Positions 1 to 6,692 of a stretch of DNA of 12,696 nt are shown here, piece by piece. Within the stretch, counting starts at the first letter, position 1. Every line of letters starts with the position of its first letter. Under the pieces are notes generated by a model. It made no database searches. It was not told where the DNA came from and saw nothing but the letters and a program-made list of their open reading frames with translations. The translations under genes were made by a program, and so were the position numbers. Source of the stretch: Leptofilum sp965368765 (lineage in GTDB: Bacteria; Chloroflexota; Anaerolineae; Promineifilales; Promineifilaceae); assembly GCA_965368765.1 (NCBI GenBank), contig CBDUOF010000142.1, positions 1 to 12,696 on the forward strand, read 5' to 3'.

Positions 1-739
1 CAATGCGCCCCACGCGAATAGAGCCGGTGAAAGAAATGAGCGGCAGTCGGCTGTCGTTGGTGAGCAACTCGCCCACGCTGCGGTCGCCCACGGCAAGGGT
101 GAAGATGCCGCTGACGCCATGATCTGCCATGACCTGGTTGGCGATGTGCTGGATAGCAACGGCCGTTAATGGCACAAGTTCCGATGGCTTCCAGACAACT
201 GTATCGCCACAAATGGCGGCAATGGCAGCGTTCCACGCCCAAACGGCTGCAGGGAAGTTGAAGGCGGTGATAACCCCAATCGGTCCCAGCGGATGCCACT
301 GTTCGTACATGCGGTGGCCGGGACGTTCGGAGTGCATGGTGAGGCCGTACAGCTGGCGCGACAGCCCCACGGCAAAGTCGCAAATGTCGATCATTTCTTG
401 CACTTCGCCAATGCCTTCGGCGCGAATCTTGCCCATTTCCAAACTTATGAGCTCGCCCAGCGGTTCCAGATTATCACGCAGGGCATTGCCCAGGTCGCGC
501 ACCATTTGGCCGCGCTGGGGGGCTGGCACATTGCGCCAGGAATGGAAGGCGGTTTGAGCAGCCTCGACGGCGATATCATACGTATCGGCAGAAGTGGGCA
601 GTACCTGGGCAATTGGCAGGCCAGTCGTTGGGTTGTAGGAGGTGATCGGAGCCCCCTTGCCGGAGAGCCATCCATCTGCACCCGTACAGGTGCCCGCATT
701 GCTCGCCTGAAGTTGTAATTTATCCAGAATTTTTTTCAT
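1..739 (-). CDS. Aldehyde dehydrogenase, ALDH7-like, N-terminal part (runs off left edge)
   Basis: This is a NAD(P)+-dependent aldehyde dehydrogenase, of which the first 246 codons are visible. The start is the ATG at 739-737, preceded by AAGGA about 7 nt upstream (747-751 on the plus strand). Visible family marks are the substrate/oxyanion motif FNFP at residues 160-163 (Asn161 being the usual catalytic Asn), the cofactor motif WKPS at 183-186 and FTGS at 237-240. The stretch around residues 136-182 (SERPGHRMYEQWHPLG, then AVWAWNAAIAAICGD) resembles the ALDH7 branch, whose members oxidise alpha-aminoadipic semialdehyde or piperideine-6-carboxylate in lysine breakdown. That substrate is inference from family resemblance. 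The catalytic Cys lies outside the window. It follows the APC transporter on the same strand with a 71-nt gap, so it may be cotranscribed with it. An ACGGCCGT palindrome at 159-166 encodes Thr-Ala-Val here. Confidence 0.93.
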   Translation of the reverse strand, partial: MKKILDKLQLQASNAGTCTGADGWLSGKGAPITSYNPTTGLPIAQVLPTSADTYDIAVEAAQTAFHSWRNVPAPQRGQMVRDLGNALRDNLEPLGELISLEMGKIRAEGIGEVQEMIDICDFAVGLSRQLYGLTMHSERPGHRMYEQWHPLGPIGVITAFNFPAAVWAWNAAIAAICGDTVVWKPSELVPLTAVAIQHIANQVMADHGVSGIFTLAVGDRSVGELLTNDSRLPLISFTGSIRVGRI

Positions 740-810
740 GGGTTTATCCTTCACTATTTTGTCTTGAGTTTAGCAGAAGTTGGCGGTTTGTGTGGCTGGG
801 AAACGGCCGT

Positions 811-3243
811 TTACAACTCGTCTACCACCTCATTTTCAGGCGCTTCTTTTTTTGGATTTGTTGGGATCTTTACCAGCATTTGCCGTTTGCCATCTGCGAC
901 GGCAATGACAGTCTTAACATCAATGTCTTTGGGCAGCAGATTGAAATCTTGAAGCGTCCAAATAGTGGTAATTCGGTCACTGAGATTAGGCCATTGGTCT
1001 TTGGCCCACAGGTAACGGCGGCGGCTAAACTGCCAAATTGGTTCCGGCTGATGCTGCGGCTGAAAGGCACAATATTCTTGCCATATTTCATCCTTGTCCG
1101 TGAGCGGAAACAAAATATTGAGCATGGCCTTCTGCACCACGGCCGAATCCCTGCCATGCTCCTCTGAAACCCAATTAATGTGGTAATTGTGAATAAACGT
1201 GAAAATGCCAAAATGGGAAAAATCTTCAACATCACGCAAAATCCGCTCACGCTGCTCAAAAGCAGCACGGTATGTTTCTTGAAGCTCCTCGCTGGGTTCC
1301 TCAATTCGCTCATGATGGCCCTGATTGAACAAATCCGGGTCAATTTTGTAAAGATAACAAATGAGCTGACGAATGCGGTCTGGCCCCATGTTGAATTTGG
1401 CAAAGGCGCTTTCATGGATTAAATCTTCCACGGCATCGACGATACCGCGCTGGCGGGCTTCGTCATGAGCACGTTGCAAGCCCATTTGCAATGCGATTTC
1501 CTGAGGCTGAAGCGGTGAAGATGGTTTGAAAGCGATCCCCGACAGTTTTTTCAAGCCGCCGTTGGCGTTGATGATTTGGAATAGCGTAATTAGAACGCCA
1601 AAGAGGATAATGACGCCTAGCGCTTCCGTTTTTTGGGTAACTAAAACGATCATCATAAGGTAGCTGGCAATCATACCGCGTAACCCGGCAAATCTGAGTG
1701 ATTTTGCTTCGGGCGAGCCGGGCTCTATGCCGCGTTCGCGCATGGCACTTTTCCGTACAAAAAAGACGGTGGTGCTGGTAATGACAAAGGCGCTCACAAA
1801 GCCAAACGCATAATAAGATTCAACTATGACAACTTCTCGAATTATCGGGATGAGTATCGCGGAAATCAGCCAAATAACGGCAATGCCGATGCGATCATCG
1901 GCAAAAACGCTGGGCAACCGGCCCAGGCGAGCGGCATTGGCAGCAACCGCCGCACCGCCAACGTATCCACCACCCTGGGCAAGCAGCAGAATAATGGCCA
2001 GCAAAATCCCGGCAACAATGAGAAATGCCTCACCGGATGTATCTTTGGTGGCAGAATCTAGCGCGCGAATGAGGGCCAGATCATAAGAAACGGCTTCAAT
2101 ATATTCATCCTCGGGCAGGTCGGCCAACTCATCCCCAAGTGTCTCTTCGTTGCCCAATATAGCGGCTTCTGCTTCTTGAGACGGCCGTAAATCATATAAA
2201 TCGCCTGCCGCCGCCCGATCGGCATCAGTGACGGTCACGTCCTCAAGCGAGACGCCGTTGCCAAACGTTTGTGCCGCAACGATCTCATACTCAATAAGAA
2301 GCGTGCTGTATCCTTCTGTAGAGGGAATATCCCATTGCTGGGCAGCAAACAGCTGTACCACGCCAGTCCCAATTAAAAAGAAAGCAGCAAGGGTTAGGGA
2401 CGTGTTGATGACTTTCCATTTGGGTCGGGCTGCATGCTTACCACTTGCCGGGATGACCTCATATCCGGAGAAACCAAGCATGGCGCTAGACATAGAGCGA
2501 AGGAAAAGCTGGAAGACCACTACCGTGCCTATGGCGGCGATATCCTGCTGGGCACGTACGACATGTTCAACCACACCATTGGCTTCCAGGCGGGTGACAA
2601 TTCCCTGGGTCAAAAAGGCCCAATCTGGATTACTAGCGGCTGCACCGCCGACGATACTTAAGGCAATAACGGTGAAGATAGTAAAAGCGCCCCCACCAAT
2701 CAGAAAGATGGGAACGGCTCTTTTGGGTCCCAGAGACACCAGAACCACCATAATAAAAAAGGCAAAAAGCTCTGCCAGTGCAATCCGGTACGGCGCTAAC
2801 TCCGGCAAAATAAGCATGGTCACATCAGACGCGGAGATGGAGCTAATTATGATGGTTAAAATGGCGTCCAGAAAAAAGAGACTGGTGCCAATCCAGGAAA
2901 GCCAGCGGAGCTTTGGCGGCCCAATGGCCTCTACGAGCGGGCCGCTTCCCCCGGCATTGGGGCGTAGATATGCCCCGGCTTTGTATGCTGGTACAATACC
3001 AAGCAGCAGCAGCGCAGATAGCACAATGAAAGCCATAATAGCGATTTCGTGGTGTCCTTCTGCGCCATGTATGGCGAGCAAAGTCTGGTAAGCCGCTACG
3101 CTGAAGGCATCGGCGGCGATTTCAAAGATAAGGGCCAAAACACCCAGGCCTGTGCCGCCAAGAAGTAGTCCCTCAACCATTAATTTTGGTAGCTGCCGTT
3201 TTGCTGATTTGTTTTCAGCCGGATCTATGTAACTTTTAAACAT
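811..3243 (-). CDS. Large APC-superfamily membrane transporter with long C-terminal domain (KimA-like arrangement)
   Basis: This is an 810-residue secondary transporter of the LeuT/APC fold. The start ATG at 3243-3241 has GGAG about 7 nt upstream. Hydrophobic segments run from about residue 22 to 560. Family marks are YKAGAYLRPNAGGSGP (87-102), LGFSGYEVIPASGKHAARPK (256-275, the TM6/loop signature equivalent to GYE..P..EE.K.PK) and AANAARLGRLPSVFADDR (434-451, equivalent to the AN..F.G.P.L...D motif). The order and spacing of these motifs remind me of the KimA/YdaO group of potassium importers more than of classical amino-acid permeases, but this is by eye. Two oddities stand out: an acidic insertion of about 75 residues (roughly 325-400) between TM7 and TM8, predicted extracytoplasmic, and about 250 cytoplasmic residues after the last TM (560-810) that match no domain I recognise. 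At over 800 residues it is much longer than a usual APC permease (450-600). The substrate could be K+ or an amino acid. Confidence 0.88.
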   Translation of the reverse strand: MFKSYIDPAENKSAKRQLPKLMVEGLLLGGTGLGVLALIFEIAADAFSVAAYQTLLAIHGAEGHHEIAIMAFIVLSALLLLGIVPAYKAGAYLRPNAGGSGPLVEAIGPPKLRWLSWIGTSLFFLDAILTIIISSISASDVTMLILPELAPYRIALAELFAFFIMVVLVSLGPKRAVPIFLIGGGAFTIFTVIALSIVGGAAASNPDWAFLTQGIVTRLEANGVVEHVVRAQQDIAAIGTVVVFQLFLRSMSSAMLGFSGYEVIPASGKHAARPKWKVINTSLTLAAFFLIGTGVVQLFAAQQWDIPSTEGYSTLLIEYEIVAAQTFGNGVSLEDVTVTDADRAAAGDLYDLRPSQEAEAAILGNEETLGDELADLPEDEYIEAVSYDLALIRALDSATKDTSGEAFLIVAGILLAIILLLAQGGGYVGGAAVAANAARLGRLPSVFADDRIGIAVIWLISAILIPIIREVVIVESYYAFGFVSAFVITSTTVFFVRKSAMRERGIEPGSPEAKSLRFAGLRGMIASYLMMIVLVTQKTEALGVIILFGVLITLFQIINANGGLKKLSGIAFKPSSPLQPQEIALQMGLQRAHDEARQRGIVDAVEDLIHESAFAKFNMGPDRIRQLICYLYKIDPDLFNQGHHERIEEPSEELQETYRAAFEQRERILRDVEDFSHFGIFTFIHNYHINWVSEEHGRDSAVVQKAMLNILFPLTDKDEIWQEYCAFQPQHQPEPIWQFSRRRYLWAKDQWPNLSDRITTIWTLQDFNLLPKDIDVKTVIAVADGKRQMLVKIPTNPKKEAPENEVVDEL

Positions 3244-3513
3244 TTTTACTCTCCAGAAAATCTACCCACAACAGGATACCCATATCGGGTAAATTGCATC
3301 TTGTTCTATTGCGTACACTGGGGGGAAGATTTCCTCAAAAAAGGATGTAGCCAAGTGGCGTTAGTAAAGGATAATTTGCTTGAATTGGTGAATCAGATTT
3401 AATCAGGATTATAGTTGATGGTGAATTGCGCGCCAAAATTGATGAAGATTTGAATTCGCAATATCGAGATGGACCTATTTTAGAAGCTGTTGGTTAATGC
3501 AAGGAGGCCGAAT
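3244..3513. other. Divergent intergenic region between two APC-type transporters
   Basis: This 270-nt region separates the minus-strand transporter (start 3243) from the plus-strand permease-Usp fusion (start 3514), so both promoters should lie here. I found no convincing -35/-10 pair with proper spacing on either strand. It holds two short overlapping plus-strand frames: GTG 3355 to TAA 3402 (15 codons, MALVKDNLLELVNQI, with AGGA nine bases upstream) and an open stretch 3384-3494 ending at TAA 3495-3497, reading IRIIVDGELRAKIDEDLN and onward to Val-Gly. The pair could be the remains of one small gene broken by a frame change, but neither fragment matches a family I know. Confidence 0.4.
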
Positions 3514-3516
3514 TTG
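3501..3516 (+). promoter_or_regulatory. Strong ribosome binding site fixing a TTG start
   Basis: AAGGAGG at 3501-3507 is followed after six bases by TTG at 3514-3516, in frame with the permease-Usp fusion. An in-frame TTG further upstream (3490) would place the Shine-Dalgarno inside the coding sequence and has no such site of its own, and the nearby ATG at 3497 is out of frame. The first residues are therefore Met-His-Thr-His-Ala-Gly. Confidence 0.8.
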
Positions 3517-5814
3517 CATACTCACGCAGGCAATGAAGAGATTACCCTGAGTAGAACCCTGGGTTTATTGGATGTAACCATGATTGGCGTCGGCGCCATG
3601 ATTGGCGCGGGTATTTTTGTTCTAACTGGCATCGCTGCTGGCGAAGCCGGCCCAGCACTGGTGCTGGCCTTCATCTTGAATGGTATTGTGACGACGTTTA
3701 CGGCTCTTTCTTATGCTGAATTGGGGTCATGCTTCCCGGAAGCGGGAGGGGGATATCTCTGGGTTAAGGAGGGACTGGGCGGCACGCAGGGCTTTTTGGC
3801 GGGCTGGATGAGTTGGTTCGCTCATGCGGTGGCCTGTTCGCTGTATGGATTGGGATTCGGCCGTTTTGCGGTGGAGATCATTTCGTTATGGAATCCTGCC
3901 GTGCACGATATTGCCAATCCACTGACCTTGGTTTTTATGGCTGTGATTGTTGTTTTGTTTGCGTTTATCAATGTTCGCGGGGCCAGCGAGGCTGGTTTGG
4001 TTGGTAACATAGTTACCATAGCCAAGGTCGTTATACTGGGTGTTTTCATCTTTATTGGGATTCGCGCCGTCATTGCCCAGCCTGATCTGAATGTATTTAC
4101 CGATAATTTTTTGGCCAATGGTTTGGGTGGCGTCTTTGTGGCGATGGGTCTCACGTTTATTGCTTTTGAAGGGTATGAGATTATTGCCCAAAGCGGTGAG
4201 GAAGTAAAAGACCCTAAGCGGAATATACCCAGGGCAATTTTTATCTCCATTATCATCGTGGTTATTATTTATGCGTTAGTGGCTGTTGTGGCGATTGGCG
4301 CGGTGAAAGTACCAGCTAGTGCAGGCAATATTCCGGTGTGGGATTATTTGGCTGAAGCAAAAGAGGTTGCCATTGTCCGGGCAGCAGAACAGCTCATGGG
4401 GCGCTGGGGCGGCATTTTGATTTTGGTGAGCGGCCTGGCTTCAACCATGTCCGCATTAAATGCGACGATCTACTCTTCTTCGCGTGTTTCCTTTGCTATG
4501 GGGCGGGATAGCAATCTACCCTCTATCTTCGGTCGTATTCACCCCAGATTGCATACGCCGCATTGGGCAGTCGCGATTTCGGCCGTTTTAATTATTGTGA
4601 TGGCCGTTTCGCTACCGATTGAGGACGTTGCCAAGGCGGCGGACGTGATGTTTTTGTTTATGTTTGCCCAGGTAAACATTGCTTTGATGACGCTGCGGCG
4701 GCGACGGCCAGACCTGGATCGTGGCTATTTGGTTCCTTTTTTCCCCTGGCCGGCTGTCATCGGCGTGGTGACGAATCTTGCCCTGGCTGGTTTCTTAGCA
4801 GTGGAAACTGGCCGCGTTGGTATTTTGACAATCGTCTGGATTGCTGGAGGCACGCTGCTTTATATGGGCTATTTCCGCGGTCGGGAGGAGATGGAACGGC
4901 CGAATGATATTCTGCTAAAGGAGACGTTGGTCTCGGTGGATTATTCCGTGCTGGTGCCCGTGGCTGACGTGGCGCACGCGGAGGAATTGGGCCGACTGGG
5001 GTGCTTGCTGGCAAAGGAGCATAATGGTGAGGTGTTGGCCCTAAATGTCATTAAGGTGCCGCCTTCCTTAAGTTTGTCAGACGGCCGTTTGTTCCTGAAA
5101 GAAGGACGTGAGCCACTCGAAAAGGTAATTGAGCAAGCACGTGAGCATGACGTGCCGGTACACACGATTATTCGGCTGGGGCGAAATGTTTCCCAGGCGC
5201 TGTTAAAGACGGTTAGCGAGAATGCCAGCGACATGATTCTGATGGGTTGGCCCGGTTCATCCGGAACGAATAACTCTTTGTTTGGCTCGGTTATCGACCC
5301 AGTCATTGCCAATCCGCCAGCTGATATCGCTATTGTGCGCTCCCGCCCGTATAAACAAATTAAGCGCATTGTGGTGCCAATTGCTGGCGGCCCCAATTCT
5401 TACCTGGCTGTTTATACGGCCGTCAGTTTGGCGCGTAATTTACCTGAACCGGCAGAAGTGGTTATGGTACACATCGCTATAAACGGATCAGACGCCGCTA
5501 CGGTCGAGGCGCGCGCTCAAACCACCTTCAGGAGCGCTTCGACCGGCATCATATATGATCAGTTGACCCAACAGGTTGGCAAAGCCGAATCACCGGTTGA
5601 AGGTATTTTGGAGATGAGCCGCAGTGCGGACATGATTGTAATGGGGGCCACCCGCGAAACACTTTTCCGTAACCTGCTGCTGGGCAATGTCTCCCAACAG
5701 GTTGCTGAACAGGCACACTGTCCCGTCATTTTGGTTAAGCGGCGCAGTACGATCTTAAAATCTGTATTGCGAGAGACAGTGCTGTCGCCAATTTACCGCT
5801 CAAACAAGATTTAG
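3514..5814 (+). CDS. APC-family amino-acid permease fused to two UspA domains
   Basis: This 766-residue protein joins a transporter to two universal stress domains (numbering from the TTG at 3514). The permease covers about residues 15-460, with the TM1 signature VGAMIGAGIFVLTG (residues 26-39) and the TM6 signature AFEGYEIIAQSGEEVKDPKR (217-236), both standard for amino-acid/cation-coupled APC carriers. Usp1 (about 473-612) carries the full nucleotide-binding pattern G-2X-G-9X-G-S (G578, G581, G591, S592). Usp2 (about 616-744) opens with the VVPIAGGPN strand/loop usual in such fusions, but its pattern is degenerate (G711, R714, G724, N725), so probably only Usp1 binds ATP. Permease-Usp fusions are known in archaea and several bacteria, where the Usp part is presumed to regulate transport in the cytoplasm; the substrate is not known. 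It is monocistronic, with a hairpin terminator 23 nt after the stop. Confidence 0.93.
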   Translation: MHTHAGNEEITLSRTLGLLDVTMIGVGAMIGAGIFVLTGIAAGEAGPALVLAFILNGIVTTFTALSYAELGSCFPEAGGGYLWVKEGLGGTQGFLAGWMSWFAHAVACSLYGLGFGRFAVEIISLWNPAVHDIANPLTLVFMAVIVVLFAFINVRGASEAGLVGNIVTIAKVVILGVFIFIGIRAVIAQPDLNVFTDNFLANGLGGVFVAMGLTFIAFEGYEIIAQSGEEVKDPKRNIPRAIFISIIIVVIIYALVAVVAIGAVKVPASAGNIPVWDYLAEAKEVAIVRAAEQLMGRWGGILILVSGLASTMSALNATIYSSSRVSFAMGRDSNLPSIFGRIHPRLHTPHWAVAISAVLIIVMAVSLPIEDVAKAADVMFLFMFAQVNIALMTLRRRRPDLDRGYLVPFFPWPAVIGVVTNLALAGFLAVETGRVGILTIVWIAGGTLLYMGYFRGREEMERPNDILLKETLVSVDYSVLVPVADVAHAEELGRLGCLLAKEHNGEVLALNVIKVPPSLSLSDGRLFLKEGREPLEKVIEQAREHDVPVHTIIRLGRNVSQALLKTVSENASDMILMGWPGSSGTNNSLFGSVIDPVIANPPADIAIVRSRPYKQIKRIVVPIAGGPNSYLAVYTAVSLARNLPEPAEVVMVHIAINGSDAATVEARAQTTFRSASTGIIYDQLTQQVGKAESPVEGILEMSRSADMIVMGATRETLFRNLLLGNVSQQVAEQAHCPVILVKRRSTILKSVLRETVLSPIYRSNKI

Positions 5815-5836
5815 GACAAGCGTTGTCATAAAAATC

Positions 5837-5868
5837 GCCGGTTAGCTACTGCTTGCCGGCTTTTTTTT
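5837..5868 (+). terminator. Rho-independent terminator, possibly bidirectional
   Basis: GCCGG (5837-5841) pairs with CCGGC (5856-5860) around a 14-base loop and is followed by eight T (5861-5868). It lies just after the permease-Usp stop. On the opposite strand the hairpin is followed by a run of T (complement of A 5830-5834, after two other bases), so it may also end the convergent minus-strand unit that stops at 5883. Confidence 0.75.
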
Positions 5869-5882
5869 GTATTACGGCCGCC

Positions 5883-6692
5883 TTAGGCACTAGGTGTCGA
5901 AGTAGGAACTGGCGTAAATGTGGGAATAGGATCCGGGGTGTAAACGAGCGTAGGCGTAACGGTTGGCGACGGCGTAGGGCTGGGCAGTGGCGTCATGGAC
6001 GGCGAGACTGTTGGCGTCAATGTCGGTGCGGTTGTTGGCGTGGCGCTTGGTGTTTCAGTTGGCGTAGCTGTGTTGGTTGGAACGGCCGTGTTTGTCGACG
6101 ATGGCGTCATTGTAGGTGATGGTGGCGTCGCTGTGTTGGATGGCACCGGTGTGGGGGTTAGGCTTGCTGGAATGGTGGTTGGACCGGCCGTTGCCGTATA
6201 GGTTGGTGAGGGCGTATTGCTTGGCGTGGCGGTCGGCGTGGGCGGCCGGGTGGTGGCAGATGCCGTCGCGCTTGCAGTAGGTGTTGGGGTCGCAGTGGCT
6301 GACTGGGTGGCCGTCGGTAACGGCGTTTGGGAAGGTGTAGCCGTTAACGGAAAAGGGATAATGCCAACAGGTGTTTCAGGAATTATCGTTCCTGTGCCCC
6401 GTAGATTTTCGACATCTTCTTCCGATTCGGCCGCAATGGTTGGGTCAAGCGGCGCAAATTCGAAATCGTAGCTCGTCCCGTAATCTGCCTCTGATTGTGC
6501 CAGCATACTGGCATTTACGGCACGTAACGGCCGTAAATTTAGCCCCAACCACATTGCCGAAAAAATACAGGCAAAATTAATGATCAGCGCCAACAGTAAA
6601 AGGGCATACATATTCTTTCGTGACTGTTTGGCAGCGGGTGATTCAGTTGCTTCCGGCGTTGGCGCGGCTGAAACTAAAGGCGAAGCACGCAT
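5883..6692 (-). CDS. Single-pass membrane protein with Thr/Pro-rich tail
   Basis: This 269-residue protein has a short N-terminus (1-27) with basic residues K22, R25 and K26, one hydrophobic segment at about 28-50, a mixed acidic stretch (51-115), and a tail from about 116 to the end made almost wholly of Thr, Pro, Ser and Ala in TPT/TAT/SPT patterns. The basic residues before the helix predict the N-terminus inside and the tail outside. Such Thr-Pro tails are common on surface proteins of Chloroflexota and are thought to act as glycosylated or flexible wall-spanning stalks; no enzyme or binding domain follows here. Its ATG (6692-6690) overlaps the stop of the histidine kinase gene by one base (TAATG), so translation is probably coupled and the product may work with the kinase. 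Function unknown; it could be a stalk, a cell-wall sensor or a kinase accessory protein. Confidence 0.82.
   Translation of the reverse strand: MRASPLVSAAPTPEATESPAAKQSRKNMYALLLLALIINFACIFSAMWLGLNLRPLRAVNASMLAQSEADYGTSYDFEFAPLDPTIAAESEEDVENLRGTGTIIPETPVGIIPFPLTATPSQTPLPTATQSATATPTPTASATASATTRPPTPTATPSNTPSPTYTATAGPTTIPASLTPTPVPSNTATPPSPTMTPSSTNTAVPTNTATPTETPSATPTTAPTLTPTVSPSMTPLPSPTPSPTVTPTLVYTPDPIPTFTPVPTSTPSA
5886..6347 (-). repeat. Low-complexity Thr/Pro/Ser-coding repeat
   Basis: On the plus strand this stretch is dense in GGCGTNGGC- and GTTGGCGT-like units; read on the minus strand it encodes the irregular Thr-Pro-Thr-Ala tail of the membrane protein. Units vary in sequence and length, so it is degenerate low-complexity coding DNA, not a clean tandem array. 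It creates long spurious Val/Gly-rich open frames on the plus strand. Confidence 0.8.

Noticed and set aside
129..718. Plus-strand open frames over the left edge
   Set aside because: The minus strand encodes an aldehyde dehydrogenase with FNFP, WKPS and FTGS motifs, so these are shadows.
2228..3091. Long plus-strand open frame (287 codons) inside the APC transporter
   Set aside because: It is the antisense shadow of a transporter gene with clear APC motifs and membrane segments; its own product is rich in Ser/Thr/Pro/Ala without any family sign.
3277..3291. Inverted repeat TACCC-5-GGGTA upstream of the APC transporter
   Set aside because: The arms are only five bases and no promoter is recognisable next to it, so chance is likely.
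5886..6347. Possible CRISPR or tandem repeat array because of recurring GTTGGCGT-like units
   Set aside because: Units are irregular, have no constant repeat/spacer spacing and are fully explained by a Thr/Pro-rich protein tail.
5995..6471. Plus-strand Val/Gly-rich open frames over the Thr/Pro-coding region
   Set aside because: They are the reverse complement of repetitive Thr-Pro codons; the minus-strand gene has a proper start, a membrane segment and operon coupling.
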